Assembly (NCBI GenBank): GCA_019739335.1
Contig: CP073261.1
Span: 1-64,000, forward strand
Origin: Erythrobacter sp.
GTDB taxonomy: Bacteria > Pseudomonadota > Alphaproteobacteria > Sphingomonadales > Sphingomonadaceae
Reading direction: 5' to 3'
Length of the DNA: 64,000 nucleotides
Shown: positions 26,869 to 34,506 of the stretch, one piece after another
Layout: each line of letters begins with the position of its first letter
Numbering within the stretch: the first letter of the stretch is position 1
Notes under the pieces: model-generated
The model's database searches: none
Told to the model about the DNA's origin: nothing
Seen by the model: the letters and a program-made list of their open reading frames with translations, nothing else
Position numbers and translations under genes: made by a program

Positions 26869-27789
26869 GTGACCGAACCACAGACACACACCGATCGCCC
26901 GCTGCTCGCCCTGCTGCTGCGGCTGCTGGGCATTGCCGGGCTGGCGGTGATGGCAGTGCAGATCAAGCTGGCGGCGGAAATCGGCGTACATGTGGCCGAA
27001 ATCATTTTCTGGCGACAGTTCATCTCCATCCCGATCCTGCTCGTCTGGGCCATGCTGGCGGGAGGGGTGAAGCTGCTCGGCACCCGCAGGCCGAAGGCGC
27101 ACGGAATGCGGGCGCTCTATGGCTTTGTCGGAATGATCTGCAACTTCGGCGGCGTCATCATGCTGCCACTGGCCGAAGCAACCACGCTGACCTTCGCCGC
27201 GCCGATCTTCGCCGTCATCCTCTCGGTTGTGATAATGCGTGAGACGGTGGGCTGGTGGCGCTGGGGTTCGGTGCTGGCGGGCTTTGCCGGGATCGTCGTG
27301 ATCGCCCAGCCGGGCGGCGGCCACATCCCGCTGTTCGGCGCTGTGGTAGCGCTGTGCGGGGCCTTCATGATCGCGCTGATATCGATCCAGATTCGCGATC
27401 TTGGGCGGACCGAAAAGCCGATGGTGATCGTGTTCTGGTTTGCGGTGGTCAGTTCGCTGGTGAGCCTTCCGGTACAATTTTTCGTTTTCCAGCCGCATTC
27501 GACGAACGAATGGCTGCTGTTGCTCGGCATCGGCCTGTCGGGCACTTTCGGGCAGGTGTTCATCACGCTGGCGCTACGGTACGGCCAGGTCTCCAGCGTG
27601 ATCGTGATGGACTACTCGAACATCATCTGGGCCACCTTACTGGGATGGCTGGTGTTTTCCACCTTGCCACCGACGACAACCTGGCTCGGCGCGCCTTTGG
27701 TGGTGCTGGCAGGGATCATCATTGCCTGGCGCGAACGCGTCGTGAGCCGGAAGCCGTTTGTCGATCAGCGGCAGGCGACAGGAACCTGA
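26869..27789 (+). CDS. EamA/DMT family transporter
   Basis: 306-aa ten-helix exporter-type protein with two EamA repeats. The GTG at 26869 has AAGG eight bases upstream and is preferred to an ATG at 26830 without a ribosome site. The repeats show MLPLAEATTLTFAAPIFAVILSVVIMRE and LRYGQVSSVIVMDYSNIIWATLLGW. The substrate is unknown; related proteins export amino acids, purines or cofactors. Confidence 0.88.
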   Translation: MTEPQTHTDRPLLALLLRLLGIAGLAVMAVQIKLAAEIGVHVAEIIFWRQFISIPILLVWAMLAGGVKLLGTRRPKAHGMRALYGFVGMICNFGGVIMLPLAEATTLTFAAPIFAVILSVVIMRETVGWWRWGSVLAGFAGIVVIAQPGGGHIPLFGAVVALCGAFMIALISIQIRDLGRTEKPMVIVFWFAVVSSLVSLPVQFFVFQPHSTNEWLLLLGIGLSGTFGQVFITLALRYGQVSSVIVMDYSNIIWATLLGWLVFSTLPPTTTWLGAPLVVLAGIIIAWRERVVSRKPFVDQRQATGT

Positions 27790-27857
27790 TCCCTTGCCGA
27801 AGGTTCTACTCCCGACAACCCGCCATCCCCCCGGCGGAGCAAGACAAGGAGCCGGTC

Positions 27858-27986
27858 ATGGCACGTAAAATCATTTTCGCATTCACGGCAGGGGTTCTTG
27901 CCCTGTCGGCATCGGCCTGCAACACCGTGAAGGGCGTGGGCCAGGACATCGAATCCGTCGGCGACGCGGGCGATCGCGCTATTTGA
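27858..27986 (+). CDS. Entericidin-like micro-lipoprotein, copy 1
   Basis: 42-aa lipoprotein: basic start MARKI, hydrophobic core, lipobox ALSASAC (Cys21) and the entericidin tail NTVKGVGQDIESVGDAGDRAI. AAGGAG lies seven bases before the ATG. Entericidins are small cell-envelope lipoproteins first described as a bacteriolytic toxin/antidote pair; in alphaproteobacteria they are common and mostly stress-linked. It is followed 19 bases later by a second copy. Confidence 0.88.
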   Translation: MARKIIFAFTAGVLALSASACNTVKGVGQDIESVGDAGDRAI

Positions 27987-28005
27987 TTGAGACAAGGATT
28001 ATCGG

Positions 28006-28128
28006 ATGAAGCTGCTGATTTGCGCCCTGCTGGGCCTGACACTGGTAACGCTTTCGGCGTGCAATACGGTGAAGGGCCTTGGGCGCGACATTGAATCCGT
28101 CGGTGAAGCTGGCGATCGCGCCATCTGA
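28006..28128 (+). CDS. Entericidin-like micro-lipoprotein, copy 2
   Basis: 40-aa paralogue of the preceding gene: MKLLICALLG signal, lipobox TLSAC (Cys19) and tail NTVKGLGRDIESVGEAGDRAI. The mature parts of the two proteins differ at only three positions (V/L, Q/R, D/E), pointing to a tandem duplication with a divergent signal peptide. AAGGA precedes the ATG. A strong terminator follows. Confidence 0.88.
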   Translation: MKLLICALLGLTLVTLSACNTVKGLGRDIESVGEAGDRAI

Positions 28129-28162
28129 TTAGTCGCATACCCTGAATTCAGGGTCGCAGGGT

Positions 28163-28193
28163 GCCCGTCGGAGCGATCCGGCGGGCGCTTTTG
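28163..28193 (+). terminator. Intrinsic terminator after the entericidin pair
   Basis: GCCCGTCGGA, loop GCGA, TCCGGCGGGC (ten pairs, one G-T) then GCTTTTGC. The stem and GCGA loop resemble the terminator at 47209-47240. Confidence 0.82.
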
Positions 28194-28196
28194 CTG

Positions 28197-28799
28197 TCAC
28201 AACTTGCGATAAACAAGCGTGAGATTATTGGCCGGCATTTGCACCCGGCGCGTTCGCTGTAGGCCATTTGCCGCAGCCAGCGCGTCTACCCAATCCATAT
28301 TGCGCAAACCCCATTCCGGATTGCGCGCCTTCAGGCTGGCGTCGAACTCCAGATTGGAGGGGGCCGTAACGACTTCGGGTTCGAGAAACGGGCCGTAAAC
28401 AATCAACGGGCCACCAACGGGCAGCAATCGCCCGGCTCCAGCCATCAGGCCGACGGTTGCTCCAGGCGGGCTGATATGGATCATGTTGACGCAGAGCATG
28501 GCATCCGCGGACGTGAATGGCCAATCGGCTGAGGCAGCGTCAAGCTTTAGCGGCGCGAGCAGCCTGCTTGCCGCTGTCGCGTCACGCCATGCAGCGATCG
28601 AGGCAAGAGCGTCCTCGTCCGGATCGGTGGGTTGCCACGCAAGGCCCGGAAAGCGCGGTGCAAGATAGGCCGCATGTTCGCCGGTTCCCGCCGCCACTTC
28701 CAGCAAGGTGCCTTGCTCCGGCAGCTCGTCCGCCAGCACCGCACCGATCGGATCGCGGTTGCGCAAGGTGGCGGGTGCGAACCTCCGCGCGTCGATCAC
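28197..28799 (-). CDS. DUF938 family SAM-dependent methyltransferase-like protein
   Basis: 200 aa from GTG at 28799, overlapping the stop of the upstream gene (GTGA). DUF938 hallmarks: the N-terminal RRFAPATLRNRDPI, motif I LLEVAAGTGEHAAYLAPRFP, then MLCVNMIHISPPGATVGLMAGAGRLL and the C-terminal LEFDASLKARNPEWGLRNMDWV. The family is annotated as methyltransferase-like; no substrate is known to me. It is the last gene of the dgt operon. Confidence 0.88.
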   Translation of the reverse strand: MIDARRFAPATLRNRDPIGAVLADELPEQGTLLEVAAGTGEHAAYLAPRFPGLAWQPTDPDEDALASIAAWRDATAASRLLAPLKLDAASADWPFTSADAMLCVNMIHISPPGATVGLMAGAGRLLPVGGPLIVYGPFLEPEVVTAPSNLEFDASLKARNPEWGLRNMDWVDALAAANGLQRTRRVQMPANNLTLVYRKL

Positions 28800-29269
28800 A
28801 GCTTTAGCCGCTTGCGTGGGCCTGCCAAGGCGCGGGCGCGGCGTTCGCGGATCAGGAACCACAGCAGCAACCCGGCGGGCCCAGCAATGAAAGTCAGCAG
28901 CAGCACCGGGGCCTGCGCCAGCTGCGAGAAGCGCTTCTGGTCCGCATCGCGCGCAATCCAGAGTCCGGCGAACAGGTCCAGCGCGAGATAATGAATCCAG
29001 CCGATCGTCACCCCCGCGTCCGAACCAAACAGCGCTCGCACCCCGGCTATCGTATAGAATGAGGCCGAGCCGCCCTCGCCCGTGGAAACCGGGTCCACCA
29101 AGCCGCCCAGCAGCAACACCATCAGCACCACATAGGCGAGACAGAGCAGTCCCGACCCGCCATAGAATACCAGCGATTGCAGGAACGGGCCACGCGGCAG
29201 CGCGATCAGCACCAGCCACATCAGCAGCGCCCAGCCATTGGCGGCGGCGAACAGGGCATCCCAGATCAT
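28796..29269 (-). CDS. ABA4-like (DUF4281) membrane protein
   Basis: 157-aa, four-helix membrane protein. The central GWIHYLALDLFAGLWIARDA and C-terminal AGPAGLLLWFLIRE are characteristic of the ABA4-like family, named for a plant protein needed for neoxanthin formation. Bacterial members have no established reaction as far as I know. In a carotenoid-rich phototroph a pigment role is possible but unproven. It overlaps both operon neighbours by 4 bases. Confidence 0.82.
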   Translation of the reverse strand: MIWDALFAAANGWALLMWLVLIALPRGPFLQSLVFYGGSGLLCLAYVVLMVLLLGGLVDPVSTGEGGSASFYTIAGVRALFGSDAGVTIGWIHYLALDLFAGLWIARDADQKRFSQLAQAPVLLLTFIAGPAGLLLWFLIRERRARALAGPRKRLKL

Positions 29270-29976
29270 GTCGTCTCCATAGTGGCTGCGGCTTGACTGC
29301 GCCTGAACTCGGTCGCCAGCCGCATCAGTCCATCATGTTCGTGGACGAACTGGCCGCCCGCTTTCGCCACCGCTCCAGCCAGCGCGGCATCGGCCAGGTC
29401 GATGGCGCGGATTGAGCGGTACTTGCTGTTATCCCCCCGTAGGAACGCATCGGCCAGCGGCGAAAGAACCTGCCCCAGCTTTTCCAGCACGCGCAGATCG
29501 TTGTGCCGCTTGCCGCGCAGCAGGCCGGGGCGGAGCAGATCGAGCCGGTGGAAGTGCAGCGCCTTGAGGTCTTTCTCGGTATCGCCCTTCACCCGCAGGT
29601 AATTGTTCTTCGCATAGGGATCGGCGCCTACCGAGGACACCTGCACGAAATTGCGCACCCCCGCATCCTTGGCCGCACGCGCGAGTTCCAGCACCAGATC
29701 GTGATCGACCGCGCGAAACGCTTCGCTGCTACCCGCCTTGCGGTGCGTGGTGCCAATCGCGCTGATCACTGCATCCGGGGCTAGCTGAGTGACGATGTCC
29801 GGCCACTGTTCGCTTTCGGCCAGCACCAGTTCCATACGCGTGCCAGCCGGAAAAGGTATCTCGCGCCGGGCAAGGCCTTGCAGCGCAATCCCCTGCAGGT
29901 CGGGCGAGCGGGCGATGATCGTCCGCCCGATCAGCCCGGTGGCCCCGACCAGCAAGACGCGCGCATGATCAGACAT
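29266..29976 (-). CDS. NAD(P)-binding Rossmann protein (HTATIP2/YbjT-like)
   Basis: 236-aa atypical short-chain dehydrogenase-like protein. The glycine-rich nucleotide motif VLLVGATGLIGRTII is at the N-terminus, VISAIGTTHRKAGS follows in mid-protein, and the NFVQVSSVGADPYAKNNYLRVKGDTE segment resembles the extended-SDR catalytic region of HTATIP2/oxidoreductase-like proteins. It starts within the last 8 bases of dgt. Substrate unknown. Confidence 0.85.
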   Translation of the reverse strand: MSDHARVLLVGATGLIGRTIIARSPDLQGIALQGLARREIPFPAGTRMELVLAESEQWPDIVTQLAPDAVISAIGTTHRKAGSSEAFRAVDHDLVLELARAAKDAGVRNFVQVSSVGADPYAKNNYLRVKGDTEKDLKALHFHRLDLLRPGLLRGKRHNDLRVLEKLGQVLSPLADAFLRGDNSKYRSIRAIDLADAALAGAVAKAGGQFVHEHDGLMRLATEFRRSQAAATMETT

Positions 29977-31129
29977 TGGACAGGCCTTCGGGCACCGAAC
30001 CGAACAGTCGTTCGTACTGGCGGATGGCGTAATTGTCGGTCATCCCGGCGATGAAATCGGCGATGTGGCGAGAGCGTGCAGGTTCATCCGTCGGCAGGCG
30101 TTCGGCCCAGCCCTGGGTCATAAGCGACGGCTCATCGTCATATGCGGTGTAGAGTTGCGCGATAACCTGCTGTGCCCGCTCCGCCGTGCGAACCTGGTCC
30201 GCATGGTGATAAAGTCGGTCATACATGAAGCGCTTCAGCCGCCGTTCGCGCGCCGCCATGTCAGGAGAGAAGGCAGCGAGTGCCCTGCCCGCGCCGCGCA
30301 CCTGTTCGACGTTCTCGATACCGGCGAGATTGGCGCGCGTCGTTTCCAGCAGGTCGTTCACCATCACCCCGATCTGGCTACGCACCAGTTCGCGCAGCAA
30401 CCGCTCGCGCGGCGCACGCGGAAAGCGCGCCTCGACTTCGCGCCACAGGTCGGCAAGGAAATCGAGCGAAAGGAGATCGTCTAGATCGAGAAAACCGGCG
30501 CGCAGGCCATCGTCGATATCGTGGTTGTCGTAGGCAATATCGTCCGCCAGCGCCGCCACTTGCGCTTCGAGCGTCGCCCACCGCGCCAAGTCGAGCGGGT
30601 AAGCGGCGTCGAGTTCGGCCAGCGCCCACTTCGGCTGCGCCACCGGTCCATTGTGCTTGGCCAGTCCTTCGAGCACTTCCCAGCTCAGGTTAAGGCCTTG
30701 CATTTCGCAATAGGGACTGTCGAGCCGCATCACGGTGCGCAAGGTCTGGCCGTTGTGATCGAACCCGCCGTGCGCCGCCAGCGCCAGTTCCAGCGCGTCT
30801 TCTCCGGAATGGCCGAACGGCGGATGGCCGAGATCGTGCGCCAGGCACAGCGCTTCGGTCAGGTCCTCTTCTAGCCGCAGGTCGCGTGCGATGACACGTC
30901 CGATCTGCGCCACCTCCAGACTGTGGGTGAGCCGCACCCGGTAATGATCGCCATCGGGAGCGATGAACACCTGCGTCTTGCCTGCCAGCCGCCGGAACGC
31001 GATCGAATGGATGATCCGGTCCCGATCGCGCTGGAAAGCGGTGCGCGGCCCGCGCGCGGTGTGGCCAGGCTGATCGAACTCGCGCCCGCGACTGGCAGCG
31101 GGATCGGCAGCATAGGGGGCGCTCGGCAT
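29969..31129 (-). CDS. dgt: Deoxyguanosinetriphosphate triphosphohydrolase-like protein
   Basis: 386-aa HD-domain dNTPase that releases tripolyphosphate from dNTPs. Start ATG at 31129 (MPSAPYAADP). Motifs: AFQRDRDRIIHSIAFRRLAGKTQVF, VRLTHSLEVAQIGR (first His), LAHDLGHPPFGHSGEDAL (HD pair) and ADDIAYDNHDIDDGLRAG. The length fits the shorter type-2 subfamily of alphaproteobacteria. It heads a four-gene overlapping operon (dgt, NAD(P)-binding, ABA4-like, DUF938). Confidence 0.94.
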   Translation of the reverse strand: MPSAPYAADPAASRGREFDQPGHTARGPRTAFQRDRDRIIHSIAFRRLAGKTQVFIAPDGDHYRVRLTHSLEVAQIGRVIARDLRLEEDLTEALCLAHDLGHPPFGHSGEDALELALAAHGGFDHNGQTLRTVMRLDSPYCEMQGLNLSWEVLEGLAKHNGPVAQPKWALAELDAAYPLDLARWATLEAQVAALADDIAYDNHDIDDGLRAGFLDLDDLLSLDFLADLWREVEARFPRAPRERLLRELVRSQIGVMVNDLLETTRANLAGIENVEQVRGAGRALAAFSPDMAARERRLKRFMYDRLYHHADQVRTAERAQQVIAQLYTAYDDEPSLMTQGWAERLPTDEPARSRHIADFIAGMTDNYAIRQYERLFGSVPEGLSNV

Positions 31130-31212
31130 GGCGCTTGCGCTAGGTGAGCCGCGCCGCACTGGCAACGGGAACAGCCCGCGAACGCCGCGCGAAAAGCGCG
31201 GACTGGCCCGCT

Positions 31213-31905
31213 TTAGCCCGCCATGATCCACTGTGCAGCGGCATCGGCATGGATGCTCATGCAATCATAGATCGGCAGCACGTTGGCGCTGACATCGACG
31301 ATCAGTTCCAGCTCGGTGCAGGCCAGCACCACCGCTTCCGCGCCGTCGTTGTCGTAACGGGTCAGCATGGACTTTATCGCGCGCTCTGAATCCTTCTTCG
31401 CCTTGCCCAGCATCAGTTCCTCGTAGATGATCCGGTCGAGCTCTTCGACATCGTCCATCTGCGGCGGCATCAGGTCCACTCCGTGCGCGACCAGGCGGCG
31501 GCGGTAGAAGCTTTCGACCATTACATTGCGGGTGCCGATCAGCATGGCGCGCTCGATCCCGTCAGCCTTCATCTTCTCGCCCACGCATTCGGCGATGTGC
31601 AGGATCGGCACGTCGACCTGCGCCTGCACATCGCGATAGACGCGGTGCATCGAATTGGCGGCGATGACGAGCATTTCCGCCCCTGCCGCCGCCAGCCGAT
31701 TGGCGGCATCGGTCAGCACCTGCGCGCCGCGCGCCCAGTCTTCCTCGCTCTGCAACTGGTAGACCTGCGAAAAATCGAGGCTCTCGATCAGCAACGGCGC
31801 GGAGGCGCGCACGTCCATGTCGCGCTGGATCACCTTGTTGATGCGTTCGTAATAGCGAGCGGTGGACACCCAGCTCATTCCGCCGATCAGCCCCAACTTG
31901 CGCAC
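31213..31905 (-). CDS. Aspartate/glutamate racemase family protein, first catalytic Cys missing
   Basis: 230 aa with the YgeA-type start MRKLGLIGGMSWVSTARYY. Family racemases use two cysteines. The second is present (VVLACTELELIV), but the first position reads VIAANSMH where active members have Cys before the Asn-Thr-x-His motif. The enzyme may therefore be inactive as a racemase or catalyse a one-base reaction. It lies 83 bases upstream of dgt on the same strand. Confidence 0.85.
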   Translation of the reverse strand: MRKLGLIGGMSWVSTARYYERINKVIQRDMDVRASAPLLIESLDFSQVYQLQSEEDWARGAQVLTDAANRLAAAGAEMLVIAANSMHRVYRDVQAQVDVPILHIAECVGEKMKADGIERAMLIGTRNVMVESFYRRRLVAHGVDLMPPQMDDVEELDRIIYEELMLGKAKKDSERAIKSMLTRYDNDGAEAVVLACTELELIVDVSANVLPIYDCMSIHADAAAQWIMAG

Positions 31906-31958
31906 GTAAATCCCCTTGCTGTCAGTGGCGAAACGCTAGGGGATATCGGGCGGAGGGT

Positions 31959-32273
31959 CTAGCGTGCCAACCCGCTTGCACACAGCGCCGCCGAACTGGT
32001 GGTGACGGCGATCACTTCGGCATCGCCGACCCGCCGGACCCGCTCCAGATAATCCTGCAGACTCGCTTCGCGCGCGCTGTGGGACGGAGTGCGAAGCTCC
32101 TCCAGCTTGCGCAGTTGCGCAATCGTCAGCCGGTCCACCATGCGATCTGCCATGCAGGTAGCGTTCTCATCACCCAGTCCGGCATCAACAAGCGCGCTTT
32201 TGACGCGGCTCTCGGCAATTGTCGCGCAGCTCGCCAGCGCCAAGGCAGCGCCCAAGAGGATCGCAGTGCGCAT
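31959..32273 (-). CDS. Small putative lipoprotein, unknown function
   Basis: 104 aa with signal peptide and lipobox LALASC (Cys16). The mature part is helical and contains two further Cys (CMADRM and ALCASG). Its start overlaps the pntB stop by one base (TGATG), so it is the last gene of the transhydrogenase operon. I recognise no domain. Confidence 0.75.
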   Translation of the reverse strand: MRTAILLGAALALASCATIAESRVKSALVDAGLGDENATCMADRMVDRLTIAQLRKLEELRTPSHSAREASLQDYLERVRRVGDAEVIAVTTSSAALCASGLAR

Positions 32274-33733
32274 CAGTGCGACAGTGCCTTGACGATTTCC
32301 TCGACCATCTTCTTCGCATCGGCGAGCAGCATCATCGTCTGGTCCATGTAGAACACGTCGTTGTCGACGCCCGCATAGCCCACCCCGCCCATAGAGCGCT
32401 TGATGAAGAACACCTGCTTGGCCTTGTCGACGTCGAACACCGGCATTCCGTAGATGGGCGAGCTCTTGTCAGTCTTCGCTGCCGGGTTCACCACGTCGTT
32501 CGCGCCGATAATGAACGCCACGTCCGCCTGCGCGAATTCGCTGTTGATGTCCTCCAACTCGAACACCTTGTCATAGGACACGTTCGCTTCGGCCAGCAGC
32601 ACATTCATGTGCCCCGGCATCCGTCCGGCGACCGGGTGGATGGCGAACTTCACTTCGACCCCCTTGGCTTCCAGCACGTCGGTCATCTCGCGCAAGGCGT
32701 GCTGCGCCTGCGCCACCGCCATGCCGTAGCCGGGGATGACGATGACCTTTTCCGCCTGTTCGAGCATGAAGGCCGCATCCGCCGCGCTGCCCTGCTTGTA
32801 GGGCCGCTGCTCGCGCGCCTCGCCGCCGCCGGAGGAAGCATCCGCGCCGAACCCGCCAGCGATCACCGAAATGAAGCTGCGGTTCATCGCCCGGCACATG
32901 ATATAGCTGAGGATCGCGCCAGAGGAGCCGACCAGCGCCCCGGTAATGATCATCGCCGTATTGCCCAGTGTGAACCCCATCGCCGCCGCCGCCCAGCCGG
33001 AGTAGGAGTTGAGCATCGACACAACCACCGGCATGTCTGCCCCGCCGATAGGGATGATGAGCAGGAAGCCGATGACGAAGGCGAGCACGGTCATCGCCAC
33101 GATCAGCGGCAAGGTATCCTCCGGACCGGCCATCGCGAATAACGCGGTGAGCACGATGATCGCGGCCAGCGTGCCGAGATTGATGACGTGGCGCCCCGGC
33201 AGCATGAGCGGCGATCCGCTCATCTTGCCCGCCAGCTTGGCGAAGGCGATGACGGAACCGGAGAAAGTGATCGCTCCGATGGCAATCCCCAGTCCCATTT
33301 CGATCTTGCTGACCGGCGATATCCCGCCTTCGGGCAGCAGCAGGCCGAACGCGCCCGGATTGAGATAGGCCGCCCAGCCCACCAGCACAGCCGCAAGGCC
33401 GACCAGCGAATGGAAGCCTGCCACCAGTTCGGGCATCTGCGTCATCGCGATGCGCCGGGCGATGGTGAAGCCGATCAGCCCGCCGATAGCGATGGCAATC
33501 GCGATTTCGACGATGTTGGCCATCGAATGGGTGACCAGCGTAGTCACCACCGCGATCAGCATCCCCGCCATGCCGAAGCGATTGCCCTTGCGGCTGCTCG
33601 CCGGGCTGGAAAGCCCGCGCAACGCGAGGATGAACAGCACACCCGCCACGAGATAGGCGAGCATCGCCCAGGCGGGAGTTCCCATGCCGTGCGCATCGGC
33701 CGCCGCGAGGGCGAGGAAGGACAGGCCCATCAC
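32273..33733 (-). CDS. pntB: NAD(P) transhydrogenase subunit beta
   Basis: 486-aa proton-translocating transhydrogenase subunit: about nine membrane helices (residues 1-270) and the NADP(H)-binding domain III (about 310-486) with VIPGYGMAVAQAQHALREM, HPVAGRMPGHMNVLLAEANV, IGANDVVNPAA and GMPVFDVDKA. It couples proton entry to NADPH formation from NADH and NADP+. The start overlaps the pntA-2 stop. Confidence 0.96.
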   Translation of the reverse strand: MMGLSFLALAAADAHGMGTPAWAMLAYLVAGVLFILALRGLSSPASSRKGNRFGMAGMLIAVVTTLVTHSMANIVEIAIAIAIGGLIGFTIARRIAMTQMPELVAGFHSLVGLAAVLVGWAAYLNPGAFGLLLPEGGISPVSKIEMGLGIAIGAITFSGSVIAFAKLAGKMSGSPLMLPGRHVINLGTLAAIIVLTALFAMAGPEDTLPLIVAMTVLAFVIGFLLIIPIGGADMPVVVSMLNSYSGWAAAAMGFTLGNTAMIITGALVGSSGAILSYIMCRAMNRSFISVIAGGFGADASSGGGEAREQRPYKQGSAADAAFMLEQAEKVIVIPGYGMAVAQAQHALREMTDVLEAKGVEVKFAIHPVAGRMPGHMNVLLAEANVSYDKVFELEDINSEFAQADVAFIIGANDVVNPAAKTDKSSPIYGMPVFDVDKAKQVFFIKRSMGGVGYAGVDNDVFYMDQTMMLLADAKKMVEEIVKALSH

Positions 33734-34011
33734 TTATCCTTCTTCTTGTACATCGCCAGCATCCGCTCGGTCACCGCGAAGCCGCCGAAGATGTTGACGC
33801 TCGCCAGCACCACCGCGAGCAGCCCCAGCCACTTCGCCACCGCACTCCCCGCCTCTGCGCTGGCAATCAGCGCACCGACGATGATGACCGAGGAAATCGC
33901 ATTGGTCACCGCCATCAGCGGCGTGTGCAGCGCAGGCGTGACCGACCAGACGACGTAATAGCCGACAAAGCAGGCCAGCACGAAGATCGAGAGGATTGAT
34001 ATGAAGTCCAT
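33730..34011 (-). CDS. pntA2: NAD(P) transhydrogenase subunit alpha part 2
   Basis: 93-aa membrane part of the alpha subunit with three helices. Diagnostic segments are VWSVTPALHTPLMAVTNAISSVIIVGAL and ASVNIFGGFAVTERMLAMYKKK. In the three-subunit enzyme it joins pntA-1 and pntB. Its ATG at 34011 overlaps the stop of the inserted DUF559 gene (TAATG) instead of following pntA-1 directly. Confidence 0.94.
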   Translation of the reverse strand: MDFISILSIFVLACFVGYYVVWSVTPALHTPLMAVTNAISSVIIVGALIASAEAGSAVAKWLGLLAVVLASVNIFGGFAVTERMLAMYKKKDK

Positions 34012-34433
34012 TAGGCGGAAGCTCCGGTAAATCCTCCCCCCTTGGGGGAGGTGGCAGCCGCGCCAGCGGCTGACGGTGGGGGCAGTTGAGCGCAATAGCG
34101 GACAATCGCATCGGCAGTCCCTGAAGCGTCCTTCAAGACGTCGGAAGCGGATACTCGCATGACTTCGACACCCTGCCCGCGCAGCCAATCATCGCGTATG
34201 GAATCCCGCGCAGGGCGATTGCCCATGTCATGTGCGATACCATCAACCTCAATACCCAAGTGTTTGGCAGCGCAGTAGAAATCGAGAACGTAATCACCCA
34301 GTGGGTGTTGCTTGCGGAACTTCTGCCCGGATGGCTTACCGCGCAGGTGGGTCCACAGGAGCACTTCAGGCAGGGACATGTCCTTGCGCAGTTTCCTGGC
34401 TCGCTTGAGCGATTCGGGGGTGTGATCGTCCAT
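34011..34433 (-). CDS. DUF559 (Vsr-like) endonuclease-domain protein inserted in the pnt operon
   Basis: 140 aa. The DUF559 domain spans about residues 8-115: RARKLRKDMSLPEVLLWTHLRG, FRKQHPLGDYVLDFYC and LGIEVDGIAHD, giving the Asp and Glu-x-Asp pattern of the Vsr/PD-(D/E)xK-like nuclease fold. The gene is exactly bounded by two inverted hairpin repeats (34031-34082 and 34437-34486). The left repeat is translated into its C-terminus (PPPSAAGAAATSPKGGG). It splits pntA-1 from pntA-2. Nuclease activity is inferred from the family. Confidence 0.9.
   Translation of the reverse strand: MDDHTPESLKRARKLRKDMSLPEVLLWTHLRGKPSGQKFRKQHPLGDYVLDFYCAAKHLGIEVDGIAHDMGNRPARDSIRDDWLRGQGVEVMRVSASDVLKDASGTADAIVRYCAQLPPPSAAGAAATSPKGGGFTGASA
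34031..34082. repeat. Left hairpin repeat of the DUF559 cassette
   Basis: Two adjacent stem-loops: CCTCCCCC-CTT-GGGGGAGG and AGCCGC-GCCA-GCGGCT, then TGACGGTGGGGG. It is an inverted copy of 34437-34486 and lies inside the 3' coding part of the DUF559 gene. Confidence 0.9.
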
Positions 34434-34436
34434 CAA

Positions 34437-34486
34437 ACCCCCTCCGTCAGCGCTGCGCGCTGCCACCTCCCCCAAAGGGGGAGGAT
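34437..34486. repeat. Right hairpin repeat of the DUF559 cassette
   Basis: Reverse complement begins ATCCTCCCCCTTTGGGGGAG, as the left copy does. Its second hairpin is AGCGC-GCA-GCGCT, different in sequence from the left copy but with the stem kept. It ends 4 bases from the DUF559 start codon. Confidence 0.9.
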
Positions 34487-34506
34487 CACGAAGGGCGCAG
34501 TAACCC

